Part shown: piece by piece, positions 35,322 through 45,400 of the stretch
Position numbering within the stretch: the first letter of the stretch is position 1
Layout: every line of letters starts with the position of its first letter
NCBI RefSeq assembly: GCF_001039355.2
Contig: NW_019775750.1
Span: 68,417 to 130,416, forward strand
Length of the DNA: 62,000 nt
Reading direction: 5' to 3'
Source of the DNA: Lingula anatina
Taxonomy: Eukaryota; Brachiopoda; Lingulata; Lingulida; Lingulidae
The notes under the pieces: generated by a model
The model's database searches: none
What the model saw: the letters and a program-made list of their open reading frames with translations, nothing else
Told to the model about the DNA's origin: nothing
Translations under genes and position numbers: made by a program

Positions 35322-38300
35322 GATTGACAATGTTCTTTTTTCATCTTACAGTGTATACATCTTATAAAGAATCAATGTTAAGTAAAAAAAAAGAAGTCAG
35401 TGATACAGGGACTACAATGCATGGTGGGTAAGAAAAGACATTACTGAGTCAAACAAACAGAAAACTTTCCATCAATTTAAATCAAATACACACAAAACAT
35501 AGCTATCAAAAAACATGAATTATTAATAAATTTTCAAATGCAGTATAATATCATCTGCCCAGAAAATTCAGTAATACAAATTTTACTTCTGGCTTTCTCA
35601 GTCTTATCCAGCATCATGAAAAGTAAAGTATACCAACTGAATAAATTTGCAAGGCTCAATGTTAAAAGTCATCCTTTTAAGAAACTTTTCTTACCTGATA
35701 TGTCTGTGATTTACAATCATGTGCTGCCACAAAGTGTCTTCCCCTGGCATACTGTGCTGACAAAGTGATTCCTTTGCCAAAGTTGTAGAATTTCAGAGGA
35801 ATGAAGTCATGGGACAGTTCCTCTGAAACTAAGAAATTGCAAAAGGTTGCAAAAAGCATTTTTCCCTTGGCTGCACATACTTCATGTAGCACAACCCTTA
35901 CGAAAATTTCCTATAGGATCCTATAGGATTCCTATAGGATCCTATAGGANCTTATAGGAAATCCTATAGGAAATCCTATAGGAAATTTTCGTAAGGGAAT
36001 ACAGAGCTAAAGACTGAAATGCACATGTGCTAATAAAGATACTTACTATAGATGAATTTATGTAACATTAATTTCCTTGTTTTATATGTTTGGATACAAC
36101 AGTTACCATATTTATAAAAATCAGACTTTCTTATATTTTTTCATTATTTTCATATGTTACTGTTTGGTTTATAAAGTTCTTGAAAGGTCACATCACATTT
36201 ACAATTAAATAAGTAAAAATCTACTCATTTATTCATAATGACTTTATCATTCTGCAGTCTCAGTCTTCAAGTGTACATAACTCAATTTTACAATTATTTA
36301 TCCTCCCTCAACGTTGTCTTCCTTTCCTCACCTGTCTGGTTCACAAAGTTATAGATAGGTAACACAGGTCTCCCATCCATTTGTTCATGCACACCTCTAT
36401 CTTCCACCCAGTGAATCTCCATGTTCTTCTGCTCTAGCAGCAGTTTCCACTGAGACCCTGACCTGGTGGAGATCTGGACACAAAACAGACCTGATATATT
36501 ATATCATTTCCATTTGTGATCTCCAGTTAATACAACAAGGAGATCATGCTCCTGATTGTAGAGAGTTCATTCCTGTTTATCTTTAAAATGTTTTATTTCA
36601 TGATAGTGTGATCTAAATCTTGTAAACTGCCAGTTATACTTGTGAGAAAGGAAATAAAAAAATTTCTTTGGAGTATTTTGAGATTTTTACAAATGTACCA
36701 CTTTCACAGTACTATATTAAACAAGTCAAATTAATTTTTTTTTTAGAAAAGGCACATCCTTTTCATTTACGCCATTTATTGAGAAAATATTATATAAAAT
36801 TAAATCATTTCTTAAAATAAAAGACTTGTCAAAATACCCTCCATATCTCACCAGAGCATAGGTAACAGACTGCCTATCATCCTGTACAAGATCAATATTC
36901 ACAATGCCTTCTGGGATAGACGTCTCACCCAAAACTGTATTATGCAGTAGGTCAACACATATAATATCTCCTTGCTGGATTAAGAAGTGTAATAAAAGTT
37001 ACCATTACTATGAGAAATGTGTTCTCTAACATGGCTAAAATGTGGTGTATGGTCACCTAAAATGTTGTCAGAACCATACATTTAGAAATGATCTTACTAA
37101 ACAAGTTCTGTTTCACCCAGCCATTGTTACAAAATAATACTTCATTATAGCTATAAGAGCTGTTGGATCAATTTACCATTGCAACTAAAACTGAAATTTA
37201 ATTTAATCTGGTGTGGTTGAACAGAAGGAAAAAACGTAATGGTTAAACAGGCCCCTATACATTTAGGATAAAAATTACTAAGAGGATTCACCAAACTGAA
37301 ATCAAAGTGAACTAGAAAAGCACTCTGAGAGCGCAGACCTCCGCCAAGGCAGCAATTTTTTATTATTATTGATTATTGATTGATTATTGATCCGGATCAC
37401 CACCAAAAACTAATCATCTGTTCCTCGGCCCACTTCTGATAGTTCCTGAAAATTTCATCAAAATCGGTCCATAACTTTTTGAGTTACGTTGATGACAGAC
37501 AGACAAACAGGGGTGAAAACAAAACCTCCTTGGCGGAGGTAATGAGATTTCAATATTTAAGATCAAGCTCTTGCTGAATACGTACCTGTGTTCCTACCAC
37601 CGCAATGTGCTGATCACTGAGAGTATACCACCAGGTTACACATGTGGGACTGCGGCCACCTGAAGTAGACAAATGTGTATATTGTTCATTTATATTATCC
37701 TTGAGAGTATACCACCAGTCCAGGTTACATGTGGGACTGCAGCTACCTGAAGTAGTGTACTTGTGGCTGTAGAATGTTTATCATCTAGTCAAAACCAAAG
37801 ATGCTAAAGAGTAGGTCTTGGCTACGCTCTATTCAACCCCTGCTTCAATAGATAAAATTCTTACACATGCCATAGTTATGGCATTGAAATAAAACCATCA
37901 TTGTAAAATAATCAATGACTTTATTTTCAATTAAAATAAAATCAGAATTCTGCTTTTTTTTTTTTTTTTTTTAATTTTTGCAATGCAAAATTAAAGAAAC
38001 GTGTCCTACTAGTACCCATGCCCTGGTAAGGACATCACTATAACAATTTTCTTACAAAATTCAAGTTTATATCTTTTACCCTTTCCCAGCACTGGTTTGA
38101 TCTCTGTCACATCATCTGTCTTCCACAGCTGGTTCACATGTGCACTGGGGTTCTACAATACACAATAGATTGATGTGAAGAATATGAGGCAAAATACCAG
38201 GCAAAATACCAGTCTCATTTTCTACACAGATGAGCTTTATTTCATCACAGAATGTCTTCTGTTTTTCTTTTTTTTTTTTTTTTTTCTTTAACATTGTTTG

Positions 38301-39262
38301 TATCATTAAGCATGATTAACATTACTGGTTTAATTTCAAGCACTTCTTTTTTATGTTATATTATGTTATATTGTTTTACGATTAATGTGCACAAAGGCAC
38401 AATGAACTTTTCTAACAATAATTATTTATGTTTTGATCAACTTCACCATATGCTAACAGTCTGAAAATTATTATACATCATCTACTATTCTTCTGATAGC
38501 CATAATTTTCTTGATTTGGCTTCAAAAATAGAAGCATATAGAGGCCTTTTGAATAATATGTCAAAGCTCAGCTGGTCACAAAAACAGGTATACTTATCAG
38601 TTTACTGACCATCAAAGTGAGCACAGGGATGATGAAGAGATGTGTCTTCACTGTGATCACCAGCAGCCATGTGCCTGTAGCATCAAAGCAAAGGTCCACA
38701 ATGGGTTGATCTGGTAGCCATGGGATCTGGCGTACTACTGGGGCGCGCCCTCTGATACAGTACCGCAGGAGCAGGTAATCTTTTTGAAAAGCGAATGTGT
38801 ATTTTTATCTATGTATTATTAATTACTTTTTCTAGATTATAAAGAAAGGTGACCAGTTATAGACATTGTACTGTTTTATGAGTATAATGATGTACAATGT
38901 TAACTAATTATTAAACATGCATCTCTAGAATATATGCCACAAAAAAAATCTCTACGGTTTTACTATCTCACAATCTCTTCTTGTGAAGTTTCCACAATGC
39001 CATGCGTAAAGCAAAGCGATTTTTCCACTGAACACTTAGTTTGCACATTTATTTAGTACTTGTATGGCGTACAAATGAAGTCACATGACGTTCCTACATT
39101 GATCGGTGGCACCTGCTTACCGTTTGAAAAGTACAGAGCCAACTGGCTCATTTCTCCAACTTCTTTCCATGCACATCGTCTCACAGTTGCATTCTGTCTG
39201 CTGCTCCCGTTGCCCGAGCCACCATACTTCAATATTTTAGCTAGTTCAAACAGAGGAAACAT
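20392..39262 (-). CDS. Large propeller/solenoid/RCC1 protein, about 1623 aa, 32 exons
   Basis: I rebuilt 32 coding exons with compatible phases (listed in the four segment entries). Counting the duplicated exons once and discounting one extra base in exon 26, the CDS is 4872 bp. It starts MFPLFELAKILKYGG and ends CPKCVFATVQDIPVA. Order of parts: propeller-like region (about 50-450), alpha-solenoid resembling HPS5/Vps subunits (about 460-740), RCC1 propeller (about 809-1191), helical region, C-terminal CGH/CPKC motif (about 1560-1615). No RCC1 protein I can name for certain has this order. Invertebrate Claret (fly) and GLO-4 (worm), RCC1 proteins tied to Rab32/38-type GTPases in lysosome-related organelles, are the family I would test first; this is inference. 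It is divergently paired with G6PD and convergent with the WD40 gene. Confidence 0.85.
21504..22043 (-). mobile_element. 540-bp Harbinger-like element with long terminal inverted repeats
   Basis: The ends are inverted copies of about 140-155 bp, starting GAGCGGATTCTCAACGAATT at both termini, with a 13-bp insertion in the left arm. TAA directly flanks each end (21501-21503, 22044-22046), the 3-bp TWA duplication known for PIF/Harbinger transposons. Between the arms a minus-strand frame (from 21832) reads MAAEGVRRKKALLFYYLSKQ followed by RRKRN, a basic, hydrophobic start like the N-termini of Harbinger proteins; it then runs into the left arm and stops. The arms carry a YY1-like AAAATGGCGGAC. 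No catalytic domain is present, so the copy is non-autonomous. It lies in intron 30 of the RCC1 gene. Confidence 0.75.
23790..23958. mobile_element. Possible MITE remnant
   Basis: GC-richer insertion-like stretch in intron 27 of the RCC1 gene. Internal self-complementary pieces include GACCGCG/CCGCGGT, AGTTAACTC/GTTAACCCC and TTGACCGTGGTTGAAAGTG. It ends in AGTGTGAATGGCC, a terminus common in short animal MITEs. A matching left terminus is not clear. Confidence 0.35.
27675..27885 (-). repeat. 38-bp tandem array spanning the exon 20 donor
   Basis: Copies of GTGACTATAACACTTACCCT + AGCTGTGCAGACCACAGA start at 27675, 27713, 27750, 27788, 27826 and 27864 (spacing 38, 37, 38, 38, 38). On the minus strand each unit is the end of exon 20 (HSVVCTAR) followed by a donor GTAAGT; the copy joined to the real exon has GTAGGT at 27842. 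Reading past it meets TAA within the next unit. The last copies toward low coordinates are the most diverged. Confidence 0.9.
28640..28815 (-). repeat. Diverged 31-36-bp array spanning the exon 18 donor
   Basis: About five copies of a unit recognisable by CTGATTGGACAACACT and a following TAACTTACCCC-like end. On the minus strand this is the last codons of exon 18 (LVLSNQG) plus the donor GTAAGT (28784-28789). Downstream units keep donor-like GTAAGG, GTAGGG and GTAGGT. Older and more diverged than the other arrays. Confidence 0.75.
29010..29455 (-). repeat. 59-bp tandem array of exon 17 end plus donor
   Basis: Seven copies start at 29041, 29100, 29159, 29218, 29277, 29336 and 29395, exactly 59 bp apart, with a partial diverged copy at 29010-29040. 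On the minus strand the unit is exon sequence for RNGDLYTWGNTDHG, then the strong donor GTAAGT, then ACTCTGG. The first (29395) is continuous with exon 17. Copies are nearly identical, so expansion is recent. Reading past the exon 17 donor gives AGG TAA, an immediate stop. The long open frames on the + strand are artefacts of the 59-bp period rotating through three frames. Confidence 0.95.
29327..32199. repeat. 1437-bp direct duplication separated by an N
   Basis: Positions 29327-30762 and 30764-32199 are nearly identical; the few differences I see are in the 59-bp repeat units at the left ends. A single undetermined base at 30763 sits exactly at the junction. The duplicated part holds exons 14-17 of the RCC1 gene. 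Splicing exon 17 (phase 2) to the second exon 14 (which needs phase 1) would break the frame, whereas one copy gives an uninterrupted protein. The edges lie in the 59-bp array, where assembly is difficult, so unmerged overlapping contig ends are more likely than a real duplication. Confidence 0.9.
31952..34031 (-). other. RCC1 gene exons 10-14: alpha-solenoid
   Basis: Exons: 33854-34031, 33369-33574, 32918-33014, 32511-32637, 31952-32177 (a second copy of exon 14 is at 30515-30740). They encode about residues 459-736. Helix-rich segments such as MLYELAAEYRLARGDFVHSI, FAHYGRIPEVMNYLKQVLGN, LMDLLFELAK and LGIMLSLDIN have the repeat-like look of clathrin/Vps-type solenoids, including the ELAxxYxLxxGD pattern seen in HPS5-like and Vps proteins. 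Exon 14 uses the weak donor GTGCTG. The domain name is inferred from pattern. Confidence 0.7.
33685..33775. repeat. Two-copy tandem repeat in RCC1 intron 10
   Basis: A unit of about 43 bp with the core TTTTGTGAAAAGAGAAATTG followed by TCATTCATTTTCATAGA is present twice. Intronic, no function visible. Confidence 0.8.
34894..34985. repeat. TCCTATAGGA hairpin element 1
   Basis: A 92-bp inverted repeat with ends ACGAAAAAGTCCTATAGGA and its complement, the interior built of several TCCTATAGGA or CTTATAGGA palindromes around a central AATTGGGCCAATT. Located in RCC1 intron 8, about 1 kb from a second element of the same type. Confidence 0.9.
35286..35321. repeat. (ATT)n microsatellite
   Basis: About twelve ATT trinucleotides in RCC1 intron 7. 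Confidence 0.95.
35895..35997. repeat. TCCTATAGGA hairpin element 2
   Basis: A 103-bp nearly perfect inverted repeat with ends CCCTTACGAAAATTTCC and its complement; the interior repeats CCTATAGGAT and AAATCCTATAGG. An undetermined base at 35950 lies near its centre, as expected when a strong hairpin stalls sequencing. RCC1 intron 6. Confidence 0.9.
37310..37545. mobile_element. Dispersed repeat with GACCTCCGCCAAGG inverted ends
   Basis: The pieces GACCTCCGCCAAGG (37336) and CCTTGGCGGAGGT (37528) are inverted copies. In between lie a short ATT/GATTATT run and the stretch CGGTCCATAACTTTTTGAGTTACG, then GACAGACAGACAAACAGGGG. From general knowledge, sequences of this kind are very common in fish and marine invertebrate genomes. 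Non-coding here; RCC1 intron 4. Confidence 0.75.
37619..37760 (-). repeat. Duplicated 3' splice site of RCC1 exon 4
   Basis: The segment 37619-37668 (5' part of exon 4 plus its acceptor CTACTTCAG) recurs at 37703-37755 with about seven differences, 84 bp away. The upstream copy keeps CTACTTCAG and can encode a similar start, but it continues into non-coding sequence without a donor. The downstream copy is the functional exon (37586-37659). Confidence 0.85.
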
Positions 39263-39690
39263 TTTCTCTGTGCTTTGTTTTGGCCGCCATGACTATACAA
39301 ACATGGACCGGAATGTAGCGTAGTGATATAATTTATTAATATGTAGTTGAATTCCGATTCATGTATAGGTTTCAAATATTAATATTAAAAAATCATTGAA
39401 TATTCAGAGGAAATTATATTTGAATATCTTTTTTTATTGTATAATGAAAACGGCATGCTTCCATGTGAGATGGATTCTGTCTAAATTTTAGACGAGCTTG
39501 ACCTACAAACCTAATTTTCGTCACCCATTTTACACTACTGTCACCGCAAACCAGGAACAAGTCACTTTATGAATTTATTTTGTAACAGTTGACAGTGTTA
39601 ACGTGACTGACAGCTCAGGTGCTCGGTGGACCGAGGTTGTCACTTCATAACATTGGAATTTAAGCCGCTTATTTAATTGAGGTGCCCAAG
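39122..39690. promoter_or_regulatory. Divergent promoter region of the RCC1 gene and G6PD
   Basis: The RCC1 start codon (39262, minus) and a likely non-coding first exon of G6PD, ending at a good donor (CCCAAG|GTAAGTGTGC, 39690/39691, plus), lie about 430 bp apart. A YY1-like CATGGCGGCC sits at 39281-39290 on the minus strand just before the RCC1 start. Head-to-head spacing of this kind usually means a shared bidirectional promoter. No TATA box is obvious. Inference from layout. Confidence 0.5.
39246..39290 (-). other. Upstream ORF overlapping the RCC1 start codon
   Basis: An upstream ATG in ATGGCGGCC (39288-39290) opens a 14-codon frame that ends TGA at 39246-39248, overlapping the main ATG at 39262 in another frame. 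If transcription starts upstream of 39290 it should reduce initiation at the main start. If transcription starts at the YY1-like site itself, the uORF is excluded. Confidence 0.45.
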
Positions 39691-42420
39691 GTAAGTGTGC
39701 TAAATGAAGATCGGCGCTACAGTACTGTACAGTAATTTAAAGCACCGGTTACTAGTAAGAGTAGTATTTAATGATTTTAAAAACATTATTTTAAATTTGA
39801 AAAATCCCTTTTGCTCAATTTTGGACGATTCATAGTTAATCGGGATATTTACATTCATGCCTTGTTAATGACTTGCAGATACATAATTTGATTGTTTTCA
39901 TGCTAAGGCTGCAGCACGATTTTAAAAGGCCAATTAAGACATTTCATTTTGTTGAAGATGATGAGTAACACTTATTAAGTTACGTAACACTACTGCACCG
40001 TATCTATTCTGTGCACAGTGTCAGAATATGAATTACATTTTTTAAAACTTATTGGTTATGACAATTGTCAAACTGCATTTATTTTCTTATGATATGAAAC
40101 AGTATTTTTAAAAATGGTTGTTTTAATTTATTTTTAAAATACATGTACTTGGTACCGGCAAATGTAAAGGAAGTTGCCAGTATCCAAGCAATTTTTATTA
40201 AGTTGCTGTTTAACATTACCAAGATGAATAGCCTGTATTCAGAGTATTGGTGCTTCCTAAACTGATTCAATATATGTTAGCTTGTGAAAATTTGTAATTT
40301 TAATTAAAATTAATTTTCTTTATGTAAGAAGACTCAAATTAAATATGGCCTGAAGAAATATGAAGTTCATTTACCCCCAATAAATACCTATTTCCTGTGT
40401 CTGTACATGAACATTGTACCAAATTATTCATAGACAATATTACAATTTCTTCTTGTAATATAAAATGCTTTACGATTTTTAAATTTTATTAAAATAAACA
40501 TCTCTTCGTCCATGAGTGTACACTGTGCTGCAAAAAATTGAGTTCTATTTGTGTGTGAGGTCTTACATTTTTGTGAAATTATTATATTGTCACATATAAA
40601 ATTAATAAGACGCATCAGTAAACCCAGACAATAAGGTGTTTGTCCCTCCTTTCACTTAGTCTGTATATAGTTATGAAGGGATAATAGCTAAGGTTTAACA
40701 TAGCAATGTGGTGAGTTCAAAAGAATCGTGACTATGATAGAATGGGGATTTGGTGTCTTTGCACAGAAGAAGAGATTTGATGGCTTACACAGGACATTCT
40801 ATTGTATTGATATGTCCATGTTAATAATTGCATTGCACACTTGGAATCTTGTATCAGGACAGGCACCTTTCTGATATACATAATTCAATAGACTGTTTGA
40901 ATTAACCTAATCCATAGATACTGTAACATCTGCTTTTTACTTGTACAGCAATCAGCCTTAATAAATGCAGTTGTTCATTCAATTTTTAGGAATTTATTTA
41001 TTACATAAGGTCACTTTTTGTGTCTGTATATATATTCTGATATATTCTATGTTCTGTCCATGTAATTGTTGCTGTAGATGTTACGATCACTATCCAAAGT
41101 ATTGGTTCACACCATTACTGCCAAAACATGTTTTGATTCATTCTAAATTCACTAAATTTTGAATAATTTTAAATTTTCTGAATATTGTTTTATAAAAAGA
41201 CAGGTTGGTTTTGCAGATTAGCATGTCTTAATTATGTTTACAAAAAAAGTTGAAGTTTTTTGTATATTTTTGTTTTCATCCTATTTGTAATTTTGAAACA
41301 ATGAACTTTTCACTTTTAAAATGATTTCAATACTAATTATAGTAATTCATAAATGTGATAAACATTTCTGACAGTGTGTCAGCTTATTGCACTAGTATAT
41401 ATGTAATGATGACTTGCAAATTTTATGACAGAATCAGGCATGAGCATTACATGTGTGGTTTAAGGAAATGTGTACATTTATATCTCTGTGTGTGTGTGTG
41501 CATTTGTGTGTGTATATATTGTATTTATGCATGTTTATCATGCATTGTCAAATATAAGTGTTCAAATATAAACAACTCTTTGCATGCAACAGAAATATTA
41601 TCAAATATATTTCAGTAAGGACCTGTAGTAAGTAAGATCTTTTATATGTAAAAAAAACCCGAAGCAAACAGTTAACCTATCCAGCTGCAGTGTAATTATG
41701 TTCTTTTTTGCTTAACGTTGCATAAATATTGAATACCATGACAAAGCAGAAATATTAGAAGGAAATTCAATGGTGCATAATAGGCGCAAAAGTTGTTTAT
41801 TGTCTGGGCCTACAATATACTATAATAGTAGTTTCAAGTATAAAGACCCCAGTGTTGAGACTCTGAGGATAACTGACAGTATTGTTTCTGAGACTGAGTG
41901 TAAATTTGTACCTGAACTGTATCATTGCCTGTATTTAATTGTTATTTACCTTATGGCTTCATAGAACTCAATGTCTTATGTACAGTTACTAGCACTCAAT
42001 GTCTTATGTACAGTTACTAGTACTTAATGGGGAAAGAGATAGAGGCAGTGAACTGCAAGGCCAAATGTGAGCCTAAACAAGATTTTTATAAGAGTCAACT
42101 TAAACAAGTGAGAACATTCTACCCGTATGATACCAGAATGAACTGTGGACCACAAACTGTGCACACGAGCACACAATTGATACAGATATACATGCACCAA
42201 GTGGAGAAGAGATGGATAGTAATGTAAAATCAATTTGAAGACTTTCACTGTATACAGCTGGCCCTATATACAGCTGTGTGGAGTACAAAACCATGCAGAA
42301 TGACCTTTCAATGCTGCTGAAAGATTTCATGTGAAATGTTAATGAATACGTAACTTAATTAAAATATCTAGAAAAACATATATAGTAAAGTCTGACGTTT
42401 TCCCTTATTAAAATGTATAG
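39691..42420 (+). other. Putative first intron of G6PD, no gene seen
   Basis: AT-rich sequence without exon-like frames between the putative non-coding exon and the first coding exon (acceptor TGTATAG at 42414-42420). A 27-bp direct repeat (ACTCAATGTCTTATGTACAG...) occurs at about 41967-42023, and short TG/TA runs lie near 41490-41520. Confidence 0.5.
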
Positions 42421-42472
42421 GGAATACAGGAAGAAGCAGGGATATAGCTCTGGACCCAGGCAACACGGCATC

Positions 42473-45400
42473 ATGAGCACCCAGATGAAAAACCCATTTG
42501 ACTCCAAGGAGTTTCTAAAAAAGAGAACTTACAGCAATGACAATTCTTTTGCATTTGTTGTGTTTGGGGCATCGGTAAGTGCATTTATTTATTAGTCTGT
42601 TATGTTCTTCTGTTCTCAGGTGAGTTTATAGATATTAGATAAAGGGATAGAATTTGCTATCAGTACATTGATTCATTGGAGAATTACCAAAAAGAAAGTT
42701 AATTTTATTATTATAATTGCTTAAAAGAATGTATTAAACATTGTAGTGAGATACATTTGTTAAATTGCCTGTAACAGTTGTTATTTGAGCCATGTATTGG
42801 CATACATATGTATATGTACACCAAAAATGAAAAGAATGTTTCTTAGTCAATATATTTTAGATGATAATGTTCTTAGAGATGCATATTGTAAGAAAAATAT
42901 ATTACATTAGTTTAAGGTTGATATCAGTGTAAAATCTTGGCCCGGTCCTCGACCGTGTGGTTGTAAATCAATTAGATTGGCATTATTTCTGGTAGTATTA
43001 ACACATGGGGTAATGGAAGTGTACAAGTTTATCTGGTTATGCAAATTTGCACTAGATATACTGATACATGTATTGGGTCATTACCCCCTATTAAATGTGT
43101 GACTATGTGTGTGTGTGTGTGTGTATGTTTGTGTGTGTGTGTGTTTGTGTGTGTGTGCATGCATTCTGGCATTTGAAGCATGGCAAAGATCTTTCATTCT
43201 TCCCCTGTGACCCCTCCCCACTTCAGCTCCAGTAGTAAAACCCTGCCTATGATCAGCACATTCTTTCTCCTAGACCATCTTTTGGCAGTGAGTGAACCAT
43301 GAAGGCGTGTTTACATTCAAGATGGGTTGACCCTTCTAAGTGACTATTGGCTGTTTGATCAAGCTTACTTTATACCATAGATAGAGGGTATATTCCCTCT
43401 TTTCTTCAGAACTAGTTGCATTCTATGCCCAACATCTGTTTATTGGTTCTAAGCTCTTCAGATATAACTCTGTGCGCATATTAGAGAAGAAAATTTGAAA
43501 CTTAAGTTATAAGATTGACATATAATTACGCATGTACTTTAAGACTGGAAATTTCTGACCCGGCCATTATGAATTGTAGTATATAACCATGATTATTGTG
43601 ACAACTTCAGCACTGACAACATCTTTCTTTTTGTGAAACATTAGCTAAATATTCTACAACCATACAGTCTGAAAGTTAGGGTCAACTTTCTGGCAATAAA
43701 AAAATATTTGAATTTTACTATGGACTGTCATTGAACATTAGTCTTCACAACCTTTTGTCTATTAAAATCATGAAAATTGGCATATGTACTATTGAACTTG
43801 ACAAATGATTATGGCATTTAAAATATATATTTTTTCATTTCTAGGGAGATCTTGCAAAAAAGAAAATTTACCCAACACTCTGGTAAGTGAACGCTTTTAA
43901 AAATAAAATTTGCAGAGATTCAGAAATATATAACTACTAGGTGGCCATGACATTGTTATACTTTGATGTGAGCAATCAGGTCAATAATGTATAAAATAAA
44001 TGCAATTATACATTTTGTTGTATAAATGTATTTTTTTGAGTGAGTTTCAGTACAAATGGAGTTTTGTATTCTGAGATGGTTATAGGTAAAGATCATAGAT
44101 GTTCTGTGCATATATACCAACGAGGGGCTTGGAATCATTGCACTATATCAAATTGGTAATTTTTTCTGATCTGAGCATTGGTAGCATTTATTTATAATTT
44201 TAGGGCTTTATTCAGAGATGACCTTCTCCCCAGCAATACATATTTTATAGGCTATGCAAGGTCCAAACTCACAGTGGATGCTATAAGGGAAAAGGCAGAG
44301 CCACACATGAAGGTATTTCAGCACTCTCTCTGTCTCTCTCAAATTTTGTAAGATGATCAATTACATCCTACAATTATCATCAAATATGACACATGGAAAT
44401 GATAAGCCATCAGCTAATGTTGTCTAACTTTAAGAGGGAACAGCAGTGTTTATTTAATATCCTGGAATAACCTTTATACATGTGCAAAGTTAATATCCTG
44501 ACAGAGGTCTTATTAAATTAATTTATATATGTAACTCAGTTACATGTAATTCAGTTACCATGAAAATTGCTCTTAGGTTGCTGACAGTGAAAGAGAAAAG
44601 GCAGCAGCATTCTGGGAGATGAATTCGTATGTAGCAGGCTCATATGACAAAGCAGACGATTTTGTCAAACTTGACGAAGCCATTAAGGCCACTGAGATAA
44701 GTGCCCCTGCCAACAGATTGTTCTACCTGGCTCTCCCACCCAGTGTGTTTGCTGATGTCACCAGACTAGTGAAGGAGAAGTGTATGGCTCATGAGTAAGG
44801 GACCATCCCCAGCCCCGATCGTACTAACTTGGGATCGATCTATCTCCAAGGGGATTCTCGCTAAATTGCTATCAACTTAAGTGGCTTAAATGTCTGCCAT
44901 GCCTACTGAAGCTGCTAGGAGGTAATTAATTACCATTTAGCAGCTTCAGTAGGCATGGGAACTCAGTCTAAGTCTCTCTCCCACCCAGTGTGTTTGCTAA
45001 TGTTACCTGACTGGTGAAGGAGAAGTATATGGCCCATGATTACGTCTGGAAGACTGACCAGTAGAAAAGAATGTCTTCAAAATTTTATCAGACACTCACC
45101 ATTCACCACCCGATATGTTAAGGTTCTCTGCTACATGTACTCTCCCAAAAAGTAGGCTTGTAATACAAATGTATGTAAACAAATCCATTGCTGTTCTGCA
45201 TTTGACTGACATAAATGGAAAGATTTGATTTCGATGGAAAATTCAAAATACAAACAATGCTCAGCAAGTATGATAATTTCTTTTCACAATGAGATTAACA
45301 CTTACAATAAAGACATCTATAAGTCGTCACTCATTCAATTGGGGGACTGAATATTCTGGAATAGAGTGCACCATTTTACTTGCAAAGTATTCTTTTATGT

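Larger units (their letters stand above)
34331..39262 (-). other. RCC1 gene exons 1-9: N-terminal propeller-like region
   Basis: Exons: 39121-39262, 38610-38779, 38080-38152, 37586-37659, 36852-36974, 36332-36473, 35695-35828, 35064-35237, 34331-34674. They encode about residues 1-458. Beta-strand and turn patterns recur: LRYCIRGRAPVVRQIPWLPD, VDLCFDATGTWLLVIT, TCVTWWYTLSDQHIAVVGTQ. This resembles the degenerate WD40 propeller that opens HPS5 and Vps-type subunits. Exon 9 carries a low-complexity, charged Ser/Lys-rich loop (about residues 375-420), consistent with an insertion between blades. Assignment as a propeller is by pattern, not by alignment. Confidence 0.7.
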
